From Ciona savignyi (Eukaryota > Chordata > Ascidiacea > Phlebobranchia > Cionidae), in the NCBI GenBank assembly GCA_000149265.1, contig CH002765.1:1-64000 (forward strand): a stretch of 64,000 bases of DNA. Direction: 5' to 3'. Below the pieces are notes generated by a model. That model had not been told where the DNA came from and did not search any database. It saw only the letters and a program-made list of their open reading frames with translations. Below are positions 33,901 to 38,418 of the stretch, one piece after another; the first letter of the stretch is position 1; each line of letters opens with the position of its first letter. The translations under genes and the position numbers were made by a program.

Positions 33901-35189
33901 GGCGCCTTACTTCAATTGCACTTAAGTTAGAGTAATCTGTGCCGATTGTGTGTGGTAATTTACCATTAAAAACCACAATGGCCACTCAGGGCATAAAATA
34001 CCATAAAAACTTCATACCAGATTTTATTGTGAGATCTAACTTCTGAATTGGTATAAGAAATAACTTTTTAATGTATTGTAAACACCTCCTCAGCAAAGAA
34101 ACGTTTAGAAAACATGAGCCTTCGGCACAATATGCACTGTTATGCTCCGCCATATCAGTGTATTATAATGGCCTGGAGGGTAGAGCTTGCGGTTCGTGAA
34201 TGGTACAGGATAAACCTAGCTTACCCTATACGTTATTCACGTGTGGACTTTGAAATTTCATAAACAACGACTATAATGTAGCTTGTAGAACCTTGTTTTA
34301 ATTTAAGTCCAAAATATTTTGTGTTTTATGTGGTTTATTTTTGCATTTGAAGTTTTCCGACTCTCACATATTATTACCCGTTACGTAATTATCACCTTGT
34401 ACGGGCCTTTGTTTTTTTGCCGTTTAAATTGTTAACATAGTTTTTCCACCTAATTCCCCACAGTTAGTAAAACGTGCAGATGTGAAACGTCTCGCACGTA
34501 AACTTATCGCACCTTGTAAATGCCCTATATATATTCTGGAAATTTGATATAACCTACATTAATCTACTATAACCTACAATAACGTACTTGAGATAACTTG
34601 CGTCATGCTGTATTCCGTACCTTAGACTATACAACTGGTGTTATGGTGGATAACGTACTAAGTAACTTGAGTCGCGAATAAACCGTATATTGAATGGGAC
34701 GCAGAATGCAACTAAACTGAATCAAAGGTTAGACTTTGAGTTTGAGTTAAGACTGTACAAATCGTGGCTACAATAATTATTTGTAGGCGTTCTGTGGAGA
34801 GTGAATTTATAGACTTTCCGCTGCGCAGCTCGCCAGAGACCGTAAGGCAGCCGACTGAATCAAGCTCAGCCAACTTCAAGCAATTAGCTTCTAAAAAAAG
34901 CGCGAGCCCACGAGCTCATAATTTGTCTCTAACACTTTAAAAGGACAGTTTCAATCATTTCTTTAAGATATATTTTTGTCAGGTTTTCAGAAATAGAAAA
35001 ACACGGTTGACCAAAAAGGATTAGGATAATACAAAGCAAATCTTACGCAGCTCTGCATTGGCTTGGGGTAACAACTGCTCCTCTTTGAAATCTAAAGCAT
35101 CTGTATCTTGTAAATAAACCGTGATCGCAGCCTGACTGTGCAAGTACAATTCCCAGGTTTAAAAGCAGTAACACGGCCTTTACCAACAT
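3783..35189 (-). CDS. Secreted trefoil-EGF-sushi mosaic protein gene (21 exons)
   Basis: Assembled by eye from 21 exons on the minus strand: 35,189-35,047; 33,429-33,371; 24,299-24,194; 23,282-23,212; 21,389-21,333; 20,597-20,492; 19,327-19,257; 17,768-17,712; 14,751-14,638; 14,140-13,958; 12,929-12,756; 12,026-11,844; 10,915-10,724; 10,669-10,492; 10,174-9,995; 9,259-9,053; 8,617-8,426; 7,151-6,978; 5,518-5,344; 4,367-4,235; 3,965-3,783. All have GT-AG borders and compatible phases, giving about 977 residues to a TAA stop. Order: signal peptide, trefoil, two (trefoil + short Cys) modules, EGF, eight sushi, a half-sushi exon, unknown C-terminus. No membrane segment follows the signal peptide, so secretion is inferred. 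Trefoil and sushi modules are known from mucins and complement-control proteins; no function is demonstrated here. One sushi exon has a frameshift, and modules two and three may be an assembly duplicate. The join between exon 2 and exon 3 (9 kb of repeats between) rests on phase only, so two genes are possible. Confidence 0.62.
4235..4367 (-). CDS. Mosaic gene exon 20, part of C-terminal region
   Basis: Acceptor TTATTAG, donor CTAT|GTAAGT. Phase 2 in, phase 0 out, 44 codons with one cysteine ([13 protein letters not shown]). Frame is continuous with exons 19 and 21. Family not recognised. Confidence 0.6.
4585..4806 (+). repeat. tRNA-derived SINE in intron 19
   Basis: Body and tail of the main SINE, ending in ATATCCTATCC. 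The head is partly missing (starts near the CTGGTCGCTAGCTAGTCGG-like part). Antisense to the host gene. Confidence 0.65.
5344..5518 (-). CDS. Mosaic gene exon 19, start of C-terminal region
   Basis: Acceptor TTTTTACAG, donor AAGG|GTAAAT. Phase 1 in, phase 2 out. Encodes [18 protein letters not shown] followed by a single cysteine and a hydrophobic stretch rich in Gly/Ala ([19 protein letters not shown]). I do not recognise the domain. Confidence 0.62.
5576..5800 (-). repeat. Fragment of the foldback-element terminal repeat in intron 18
   Basis: Contains CACTATTTGTAAAACACA and the CTGCAAGCATAAACT segment typical of the terminal repeats at 24,849, 30,149, 54,550 and 58,126. A 42-bp piece (TTTGTAAAACACATTTTGTA and following) is duplicated in tandem at 5,584-5,660. 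Confidence 0.5.
5800..6977. other. Intron DNA, nothing recognised
   Basis: AT-rich intron sequence. I see no exon-like frame with splice sites, no SINE and no tandem repeat. Confidence 0.4.
6978..7151 (-). CDS. Mosaic gene exon 18, degenerate sushi-like
   Basis: Encodes [20 protein letters not shown] followed by TCNYASG, which matches the second and third cysteines of a sushi domain; the first C-x-x-P and the last W...C are missing. Donor AAAAG|GTAAAAC, phase 1 out. Acceptor is either GGAG at 7,152-7,153 or CAG at 7,149-7,150; both give phase 1. Its polypyrimidine tract is weak, so the 5' edge is uncertain. Confidence 0.5.
7316..7611 (-). repeat. Near full-length tRNA-derived SINE in intron 17
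   Basis: Begins with a GGATAGGATAGGAT tail at 7,320 and runs to the head with the B-box region and CCACCAGACTAATCG at about 7,600. Same strand as the host gene. Confidence 0.7.
8103..8323 (+). repeat. tRNA-derived SINE, tail truncated
   Basis: Good head: GGTAGTCTGGTGGTTTAGTG (A-box region) and GGTTGCAGGTACGAAACTG (B-box region), then the body. Ends at the GATCTGACAATTGC segment, so the last third is absent. Confidence 0.65.
8426..8617 (-). CDS. Mosaic gene exon 17, sushi domain 8
   Basis: 192 bases, phase 1 in and out. Opens [14 protein letters not shown], has [21 protein letters not shown] and closes with APLC, giving all four sushi cysteines and the conserved Trp. Acceptor CTTCTTTTAG, donor ACAA|GTAAGA. 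Confidence 0.8.
9053..9259 (-). CDS. Mosaic gene exon 16, sushi domain 7
   Basis: 207 bases, phase 1-1. [11 protein letters not shown] at the start, [22 protein letters not shown] and TPTC at the end: four cysteines and the Trp in place. Acceptor TTTAACACAG, donor CCAG|GTTTAC. Confidence 0.85.
9260..9994. other. Intron 15, no feature recognised
   Basis: No SINE, tandem repeat or further exon was seen. A short stretch near 9,895 (GGCCGTGGGACGCACGGCCGT) is locally GC-rich with a small inverted repeat. Confidence 0.4.
9995..10174 (-). CDS. Mosaic gene exon 15, sushi domain 6
   Basis: 180 bases, phase 1-1. [37 protein letters not shown]: four cysteines and Trp. Acceptor ATTTTCTACAG, donor AAAG|GTAAGG. 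Confidence 0.83.
10492..10669 (-). CDS. Mosaic gene exon 14, sushi domain 5 with a one-base frameshift
   Basis: Both halves are clearly sushi: [12 protein letters not shown] and [13 protein letters not shown] in one frame, then [15 protein letters not shown] in another. The exon is 178 bases where 177 would keep phase 1-1. The shift lies at or near a run of four Cs (plus strand 10,553-10,556). Either a sequencing or assembly error, a polymorphism, or a real disabling mutation. Splice sites are intact (TATTTGTAG acceptor, GCAG|GTAAAA donor). Confidence 0.75.
10724..10915 (-). CDS. Mosaic gene exon 13, sushi domain 4
   Basis: 192 bases, phase 1-1. [43 protein letters not shown]. Acceptor TGTATGACAG, donor CCAG|GTAATT. 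Only about 55 bases separate it from exon 14. Confidence 0.87.
10943..11266. repeat. 21-bp minisatellite, about 15 copies
   Basis: Unit close to ACATTAGTATGGGTGAACATT with A/T variants (TTAGTATGG or TTTGTATGG). The period is a multiple of three, so both strands show artefact open frames (MFTHTNV repeats on minus at 10,870-11,073). It lies in intron 12, starting about 25 bases upstream of the exon 13 acceptor. One more unit is near 11,386-11,402. Confidence 0.85.
11844..12026 (-). CDS. Mosaic gene exon 12, sushi domain 3
   Basis: 183 bases, phase 1-1. [43 protein letters not shown]. Acceptor TTATCTTGCAG, donor ACAG|GTATGA. Closest in pattern to exon 13 (shared IFTP and GFTL motifs), suggesting recent exon duplication. 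Confidence 0.87.
12435..12755 (-). repeat. 23-24 bp minisatellite made of copies of the exon 11 splice donor
   Basis: About 13-14 units of the type GTAAGTAAAGTTTAAAATGT (minus strand), ending GTGCC or similar. The first unit begins at the real donor of exon 11. At least six further units keep GTAAGT; others read GTAACT or GTAAAT. See findings. Confidence 0.85.
12756..12929 (-). CDS. Mosaic gene exon 11, sushi domain 2
   Basis: 174 bases, phase 1-1. [44 protein letters not shown]. Acceptor CTTGATTCAG, donor GCCG|GTAAGT, which is the first unit of the minisatellite. Confidence 0.85.
12952..13212 (-). repeat. tRNA-derived SINE in intron 10
   Basis: Tail-proximal part through to the head (CACTAAACCACCAGACTAAC at about 13,190), without the CCTAT tail itself. 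Confidence 0.65.
13213..13957. other. Intron DNA, nothing recognised
   Basis: AT-rich, no exon-like frame and no clear repeat. Confidence 0.4.
13958..14140 (-). CDS. Mosaic gene exon 10, sushi domain 1
   Basis: 183 bases, phase 1-1. [40 protein letters not shown]. Acceptor TTTCTTTGCAG, donor AGAG|GTGAAT. Confidence 0.87.
14182..14356 (-). repeat. tRNA-derived SINE, 3' part
   Basis: Begins AGGATAGGATATTAGTTTTA on the plus strand and covers tail and body; the head is lacking. Confidence 0.6.
14638..14751 (-). CDS. Mosaic gene exon 9, EGF-like domain
   Basis: 114 bases, phase 1-1. Across the splice it reads [16 protein letters not shown] then [14 protein letters not shown]: six cysteines in EGF spacing with the D-x-N-E start usual for calcium-binding EGF modules. 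Acceptor TCATTCACAG, donor GACG|GTACGT. Confidence 0.87.
14829..16874. mobile_element. Harbinger-like DNA transposon, non-autonomous, in intron 8
   Basis: Inverted ends: GGCTGGATTCACACCAAAAC at the left and the reverse complement of GGCCGGGTTCACACCAAAAC at the right, flanked by TTA on both sides (14,826-14,828 and 16,875-16,877). A 3-bp TTA/TAA duplication with GG-type ends fits the PIF/Harbinger superfamily (inference). Subterminal parts hold many TGTCG/CGACA motifs on both arms. No transposase; an acidic Ser-rich stretch on minus at about 15,690-15,750 may be a coding remnant. Confidence 0.6.
15050..15118 (+). repeat. Short tandem repeat, about 2.5 copies of 27 bp
   Basis: The segment AGGACAATTGACCTTAACAT recurs inside the Harbinger-like element. 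Confidence 0.6.
17712..17768 (-). CDS. Mosaic gene exon 8, short two-cysteine module (copy A)
   Basis: 57 bases, phase 1-1: [18 protein letters not shown]. Acceptor ACCTCCTTAG, donor ATTG|GTAAGC. It joins in frame to the EGF exon (G|AT gives the Asp of the EGF start). Confidence 0.65.
18088..18330 (-). repeat. tRNA-derived SINE (copy A)
   Basis: Tail at 18,088 through the body to CCACCAAGCTATGCGCTC. Its counterpart in copy B is 21,689-22,285, where it is split by an insertion. Confidence 0.6.
18685..18980 (+). repeat. Full-length tRNA-derived SINE (copy A)
   Basis: Head with GTTAGTCTAGTGGTTAAGTG (A-box region) and GGTTGCAGGTGCGAAACTGG (B-box region), a body of about 220 bases, and an ATCCTATCCTATCCTAT tail. 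A good reference copy for the family. The open frame 18,661-19,023 is a reading of this SINE. Confidence 0.8.
19257..19327 (-). CDS. Mosaic gene exon 7, second half of trefoil domain (copy A)
   Basis: 71 bases, phase 2 in and phase 1 out: [20 protein letters not shown]. The xGCCW...C pattern is the C-terminal half of a trefoil domain and NVT is an N-glycosylation sequon. Acceptor TATTTCACTAG, donor TACA|GTAAGC. The open frame 19,210-19,428 is in the same frame but runs past both splice sites. Confidence 0.75.
19707..20192 (-). repeat. tRNA-derived SINE interrupted by a 205-bp insertion (copy A)
   Basis: SINE parts 19,707-19,779 and 19,983-20,192 flank an unrelated insert at 19,780-19,982 with a TCACG repeat at both edges. 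Copy B has the uninterrupted SINE at 23,609-23,893. The insert is rich in GTGTGCAC-type palindromic repeats. Confidence 0.65.
20193..20402 (-). repeat. Second, tailless SINE joined head to tail (copy A)
   Basis: Directly follows the previous SINE in the same orientation and ends at the head (GCACCTGCAACCTTTCGATT on plus). Confidence 0.6.
20492..20597 (-). CDS. Mosaic gene exon 6, first half of trefoil domain (copy A)
   Basis: 106 bases, phase 1 in, phase 2 out. Contains [18 protein letters not shown] and ends KVGRTSE; with exon 7 it gives all six trefoil cysteines (C-P-R-CG...C...GCCW...C). Acceptor GTTTTCAG, donor CTGA|GTAATT. Sequence is identical to copy B. Confidence 0.78.
20660..20842 (+). 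repeat. tRNA-derived SINE, 3' part (copy A)
   Basis: Body and tail, ending GAATATCCTATCC just before the assembly gap. Confidence 0.65.
20853..20952. other. Assembly gap of 100 N
   Basis: Exactly 100 unknown bases, a conventional unknown-size spacer. It lies between the two copies of the segmental duplication. Confidence 0.99.
21084..21145. promoter_or_regulatory. Cluster of heat-shock-element-like TTCnnGAA palindromes
   Basis: TTCTAGAATATTCTAGAA at 21,126-21,143 is a perfect run of four alternating nGAAn pentamers; another TTCTAGAA lies at 21,085-21,092 and looser copies between. It is in unique DNA between gap and copy B, inside an intron. May be a chance result of local repeats. Confidence 0.25.
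21333..21389 (-). CDS. Mosaic gene exon 5, short two-cysteine module (copy B)
   Basis: 57 bases, phase 1-1. Differs from copy A by an Arg-to-Gln change ([13 protein letters not shown]). Splice sites retained. Confidence 0.62.
21893..22240 (+). mobile_element. 3' fragment of a non-LTR retrotransposon, copy B only
   Basis: Inserted between ...ACAACCCTTT and GAATAAAAGG, which are contiguous in copy A at 18,285-18,300. It ends ACCAAATAAAATCTTGAATC with a short (TCTTGAA)n tail, as in LINE families with microsatellite tails (inference). Contains no usable reading frame. Confidence 0.55.
22632..22930 (+). repeat. Full-length tRNA-derived SINE (copy B)
   Basis: Counterpart of 18,685-18,980, with a small insertion in the head (GTGCGTCGAATTTCAGTCG). 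Confidence 0.8.
23212..23282 (-). CDS. Mosaic gene exon 4, second half of trefoil domain (copy B)
   Basis: 71 bases, phase 2-1: [20 protein letters not shown]. Cysteines conserved. Differences from copy A (A/T, V/E, S/A) are conservative in pattern and the sequon is retained as NET. Confidence 0.73.
23609..24105 (-). repeat. Two adjacent SINEs (copy B)
   Basis: 23,609-23,893 and 23,894-24,105 are both in minus orientation, the first near full length and uninterrupted. The open frame 23,883-24,110 is SINE-derived. Confidence 0.65.
24194..24299 (-). CDS. Mosaic gene exon 3, first half of trefoil domain (copy B)
   Basis: 106 bases, identical to copy A exon 6. Its 5' phase (1) fits the end of exon 2 of the first trefoil. 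Confidence 0.72.
24374..24541 (+). repeat. tRNA-derived SINE, 3' part (copy B)
   Basis: Same as 20,660-20,842, ending ATGAATATCCTATCC. Confidence 0.65.
24849..27030. mobile_element. Foldback element 1a with inverted satellite arms
   Basis: Terminal inverted repeats start CTAGAGAGTGTAAACCACG (24,849) and end in the reverse complement at 27,030, continuing for about 350 bases with TTTGTAAAACACATG and CATGGGTCCCATAGTTATC-type motifs. Inside are about one inverted satellite unit on the left, a central GTCCCAATTGAAAAATTGGG hairpin at 25,587, and three to four direct ~330-bp units on the right. No coding region. Confidence 0.7.
27031..30149. mobile_element. Foldback element 1b, left terminus lost
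   Basis: Four units on the left arm (minus orientation), a short inverted-repeat element at the centre (28,138-28,362), four to five units on the right arm (plus orientation), and the standard terminal repeat ending at 30,149. The left terminal repeat is missing where element 1a abuts. Confidence 0.65.
28138..28362. mobile_element. Short inverted-repeat element at centre of foldback 1b
   Basis: Ends AAACGGACAAAAACAATATG and its reverse complement, then hairpins GTCCCAATTTTTCAATTGGG on the left and an inverted version on the right. Related single arms occur at 25,583, 31,987 and 56,787. A T-rich tract follows at 28,346-28,391. Confidence 0.6.
30270..30393 (+). repeat. Degenerate, internally deleted SINE
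   Basis: Head-like GTGGTTTAGTGTATCGCG joined directly to the tail CCATTCACAGAAATAAACAT; the body is missing. Confidence 0.45.
30439..31432. mobile_element. Probable solo LTR, 994 bp
   Basis: Starts TGTTACGG and ends CGTAACA, a 7-bp inverted terminus typical of LTRs. It contains an AATAAA at about 31,100 and is less AT-rich than its surroundings. No target duplication is visible and there is no second copy in the window, so the boundaries are inferred. Confidence 0.45.
31815..32814. mobile_element. 1-kb inverted-repeat element
   Basis: About 300-bp arms in inverted orientation: AAAACGCGTTTTGG and GGCGCGGCTCCGAGCATG on the left, their reverse complements at 32,750-32,808. The left arm is interrupted at 31,983-32,041 by one arm of the GGACAAAAACAATATG repeat, flanked by TAATTAGT-like duplications. 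No coding region seen; the open frame 32,028-32,306 is in the non-coding middle. Confidence 0.6.
33050..33265 (+). repeat. tRNA-derived SINE, head degenerate
   Basis: Body from GCACTTTACGGTCATTGTCT through TTGAAGGGACGTGTGAATTA to ATAAACATGAATATC. Sits about 105 bases downstream of exon 2 of the first trefoil. Confidence 0.6.
33371..33429 (-). CDS. Mosaic gene exon 2, second half of trefoil domain 1
   Basis: 59 bases, phase 2 in, phase 1 out: [19 protein letters not shown]. Acceptor CTTTTTTCAG, donor TCAC|GTAAGT. Very similar to 63,378-63,436 on the plus strand. Confidence 0.82.
33430..35046 (-). other. Intron 1, homologous to the intron of the plus-strand paralogue
   Basis: Most of it aligns in inverse orientation with 61,969-63,377, including a well-kept block at about 33,870-34,010 (AATCGGCACAGATTACTCTA on the sense strand in both) and one at 34,120-34,250. 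The LTR-like insertion at 34,284-34,912 is missing from the paralogue. Confidence 0.75.
34284..34912 (+). mobile_element. LTR-like insertion in intron 1, 629 bp
   Basis: Begins TGTAGAACC, ends GCGAGCCCACG, and is flanked by AGCT at 34,280-34,283 and 34,913-34,916. The paralogous intron at about 62,160 has an uninterrupted GAGCTACATTATAG, i.e. the empty site with one AGCT. It contains a TATA-like CCCTATATATATTC near 34,523. The same repeat occurs at 1-301. Probably a solo LTR (inference). Confidence 0.6.
35047..35189 (-). CDS. Mosaic gene exon 1: signal peptide and first half of trefoil 1
   Basis: ATG at 35,187-35,189. [18 protein letters not shown] is a clear signal peptide, followed by [13 protein letters not shown] and TPSQC, the N-terminal half of a trefoil domain. 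Donor GCTGC|GTAAGA, phase 2. The start is chosen because the paralogue has the same ATG and signal peptide. Confidence 0.83.
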
Positions 35190-35201
35190 ACTGTCTGTAG
35201 C

Positions 35202-35226
35202 TGCGGGAATTAGGTTGTCCCGCAGG
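35202..35226 (-). promoter_or_regulatory. Perfect hairpin just upstream of the start codon
   Basis: CTGCGGGA and TCCCGCAG form an 8-bp stem with a 9-base loop about 13 bases upstream of the ATG, probably in the 5' leader. It is absent from the paralogue, which instead has a TATA box. Function unknown. Confidence 0.35.
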
Positions 35227-35667
35227 TTCGTTAGTAATTATTAGTGTTGACCGAAAACGTACTCTTCTCTTGTATTTCTATGGTTTTACGTCATTGCCAC
35301 GTATTTTGACGCTTAGCTCAGAAGAGCATTTTTGTTATCATTTCATTCCTTATTTCGATCTTTGTACTGTAAAATCGAGGAACGTTGTGTTTGAGCATGC
35401 CAAATTTCAGGTATGCATATGTGTTGCAATGAATTGTAATCGACATGTTATTCTTTCTTTCTTGTAGTTACCGCTTCAACGCTTCAATACATTAAACGAA
35501 ACAAAATAAGAGGTGTTCGTGAGGCCTACGAAGTGAGTAACTGTTTAAACGTGCTAGCTGATCTACGGACATAAGCAAAGGGGCCGTAACAGTAACTGAA
35601 ATCGTGTACAACGCAATCCGGAACTACAGTAAGTGATCGAATTCTTTTATTTGCTGATCAAACGACG

Positions 35668-35744
35668 ATGTCACTAAACGATACTGAGCGTGACTATCCA
35701 ATTGGTGAAAGAGAAACTAACGTAACAACGCGCAAGAAAGATAT
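35668..35744 (+). pseudogene. BEL/Pao copy 2: first 25 codons of gag, cut by BEL/Pao copy 1
   Basis: An ATG at 35,668 opens a frame that continues, in phase, at 51,278 beyond the inserted element. The cut point carries the insertion's target site (GATAT at 35,740-35,744, TATAT at 51,273-51,277). Its own 5' LTR should lie upstream of here (35,270-35,660) but has no second copy to delimit it. Confidence 0.55.
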
Positions 35745-36266
35745 TGTATAAATTTTTTCTTCACTGTTCTTTAATATGTTCGCGCCTGTTACGTTCCTTA
35801 ATGTATTTACATTCCGGCTTCCTTAAGTTGTGCGATAAGACGCGCAAGCTAATTGGCAATCGACGTTTTTTCCTTCTTTAAATACTCGACCTCCAAGTTC
35901 CTTATTATATTTCAGTTGTAAGCCAAATGAGTCTTTAGTTTTATAGTATTTGTTAACGGTTATAGTATTTGTTTATTAAACAGATTTTCTTTCTTTATTT
36001 CTTCGCAGAGCATTACGATATATTTATGCAAATTTAAATTTATGTAAAACAATTAGATTGGGATCACGCACAGTTCGGTAAGAATGGTTTTTTAATGAGT
36101 TTGTTATATTGTGTTTTTTATATTTAAGTCGATTTTTATTTACAGAAAACCGCTTTTGCTTTACAAATATATACCACTTCGAGGAAGCAAGCGAGTATAT
36201 TTGACTGTGCCCACGTTACAAGCAGCCTATGTTACGGAAATTCAATTTGAAGGCTGCATTGTAACA
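35745..36266 (+). repeat. 5' LTR of BEL/Pao copy 1
   Basis: 522 bases, TGTATAAA...GCATTGTAACA. Almost identical to the 3' LTR apart from scattered substitutions and a 20-bp indel near 36,112. Contains the run AAATACTCGACCTCCAAGTT. Confidence 0.85.
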
Positions 36267-36309
36267 TAGTTTTCGAACTTGATCATCACGCTGTTATCTA
36301 AATATCGAT

Positions 36310-37932
36310 ATGGAAGAAGTGAACATTTTGGAGCTCAAGCGTGAGCTTGAGAACAAATATTTACGTGCTGAGACATTTATGTCAAAGAGGGAAGGGTCTG
36401 ATGCTCTATCCAAATTACTACCGCTCATTAATGAGGACTACAATAACATTATGACGTTTTGTAAAGATTTGTTGGAAGATGTTCCAATTGGTGGAGTTGG
36501 AGCCACAAAGAGCGAAGTCAGAGAAAAACCACACGATTCGTTTCACATTCAACAACAAATGCCAAACTCCATACTGAAATTAAATTCTTCATCGCTTCAA
36601 AATAATATTAACTCCACTAGCCCTGTCATACAAGCAATGGAACAAAAACAAGTATATTCGTTCGACGATAGTGGTGGAAGGAGAAATAGCAATACGGAAT
36701 ACACAGATCGAATGCTCCCTAGACCCGTAGTGGAAAAGTTTGATGGAGATCCTTTGAACTACTGGACCTTTGTGAGACAATTTAACGCGCACATTAATCG
36801 AAAGGTGCACAGTGACGATGTTCGTTTGTTGTTTTTGCTGCAACATTGCGAACCAAAGGTTCGTGCAAAAATCGATCATTTGACTCCGAAGGTACCGGAA
36901 ATTGGATTTAAATTGTCATGGGAAGCTCTCTATGACGAATATGGCCATCCGCATGAAATAGCACGGAGCTGCGAAGATCGGTTGAAACGTTTATCGAAAT
37001 TGAACGAACATGACGCTGAGGGGTTAAAAAGATTGGCGATTCTGATGGACAGGTGCTGCTCGGCATTGTACGATGCGAATAAAACGTCGACGCTTGACTC
37101 GATGGAAGTAATGCTGTCCATTATACGAAAGTTCCCTGCAGAGATGAAGAACGAATGGGTTAAAAGGTCAGTGCAAATCGAAAAGAATACTCACGATCGT
37201 GCTAAATTCACTGATTTGGCTGAATTTGTCGACGATCAAAGTCGGTTGACAAATTCGATTTTCGGTAAAGCCGTTTACCCTGCCACTCAGAAATCAAGTC
37301 GAAGCGAAAAGTGTATGGCATCCGAAGTTACCACCATAGCGCCATCCTCACCACCAACTGCGTTGACAACATGCCTGTTTTGTTCTGGTCAACACGCTTT
37401 AGCATGTTGTGATCTATTTATATCGAAATCCTACCTGCAACGCTATCAGTTTGTCAGAGAAAAGCAATTATGCTTTAAGTGTTTGAAGAAAAACCACATG
37501 ACGTCAGAGTGCTTTATTAAGACTTCTTCTTGTGGTGTTAACGGGTGCGTCGGTAGATTTCACCATAAGCTTCTACACCGACCTGCCAAGCAAGAACCCG
37601 TACGCGCAACAACTAACACTGTTTCATGTAATGCTGTTAGTCCTCGATACAACCGGACAAGCCCTCAAGATACCGATACCCCTGTTTACCTTAACGTCGT
37701 TCCAGTAAGGATTCGAGTTGAAGACAAAGTGGTCTGTACATATGCGTTGTTGGATCAAGGTTCCACCGCTTCGTTTTGTGAGAATTCGCTCGTCAACAAA
37801 TTGGAAGTCGAAGGAATACCGAGACGACTTATTATGCATACAATTGCTGGGAAGAAAGAGTTGGAAACCGTTACTCTGTCGATTTCAGTTCAGTCTCTAG
37901 ACGGTGGCAAGTGGATGATATTCCGCATGTAG
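36310..37932 (+). CDS. BEL/Pao gag and protease region (copy 1)
   Basis: 540 residues. A gag region with the DUF1759-type segment around residues 135-290 (VEKFDGDPLNYWTFVRQFNA), a zinc-knuckle region around 355-400 (CLFCSGQH and CFKCLKKNH...C), then the DUF1758-type aspartic protease with LLDQGSTASF near residue 480. The protein stops early at MIFRM because of a +1-type frameshift; homologous sequence goes on in other frames to 38,418. Gag and protease would act in the particle assembled from this element; this copy is decayed. Confidence 0.85.
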   Translation: MEEVNILELKRELENKYLRAETFMSKREGSDALSKLLPLINEDYNNIMTFCKDLLEDVPIGGVGATKSEVREKPHDSFHIQQQMPNSILKLNSSSLQNNINSTSPVIQAMEQKQVYSFDDSGGRRNSNTEYTDRMLPRPVVEKFDGDPLNYWTFVRQFNAHINRKVHSDDVRLLFLLQHCEPKVRAKIDHLTPKVPEIGFKLSWEALYDEYGHPHEIARSCEDRLKRLSKLNEHDAEGLKRLAILMDRCCSALYDANKTSTLDSMEVMLSIIRKFPAEMKNEWVKRSVQIEKNTHDRAKFTDLAEFVDDQSRLTNSIFGKAVYPATQKSSRSEKCMASEVTTIAPSSPPTALTTCLFCSGQHALACCDLFISKSYLQRYQFVREKQLCFKCLKKNHMTSECFIKTSSCGVNGCVGRFHHKLLHRPAKQEPVRATTNTVSCNAVSPRYNRTSPQDTDTPVYLNVVPVRIRVEDKVVCTYALLDQGSTASFCENSLVNKLEVEGIPRRLIMHTIAGKKELETVTLSISVQSLDGGKWMIFRM

Positions 37933-38076
37933 TTGCGATAGACGATATTCCAATAAGGCCAAATCGTAATCCCGAACCAAGCATCAAAAAAAGCGTACCC
38001 GCATCTGCGTAACGTTAATTTCGGAGAAATTAAGAATGGTGAAGTACAACTTCTGCTTGGTGCAAACGTACCAGAA

Positions 38077-38418
38077 GTGTTTCGAATGGAGGACATACGT
38101 CACGGAGATGGAATATGTGCAGACGCTGTGCGCACGCCCTTAGGATGGTCGTTATTGGGGCCGCGTTTAAACGGCAGCCTCACTGCCGATTCCACCGCAG
38201 AAGAGCCGAAAGTCGCGACGGTTATGTTTATGGACGACGATCATGATGTGCTCGAAGAATCGTCCGATATTGATCTGGAAACACCAGGTGCAAAACTGTC
38301 ATCGGAAGATCGTAAAACTTATGCATTGATGAAAAGGTCGGTTTCATTTGTTGATGCGGACATTACCAGCTTCCACTTCCATGGAGAAAGGACCATCAAA
38401 TTCTGCCCGATAACATGA
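38077..38418 (+). pseudogene. BEL/Pao protease-reverse transcriptase linker (copy 1)
   Basis: Separate frame with RTPLGWSLLGPRLNG, the segment that normally follows the protease in BEL/Pao polyproteins. Split from gag by two frameshifts and from the reverse transcriptase by the hAT insertion 63 bases downstream. Confidence 0.75.
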
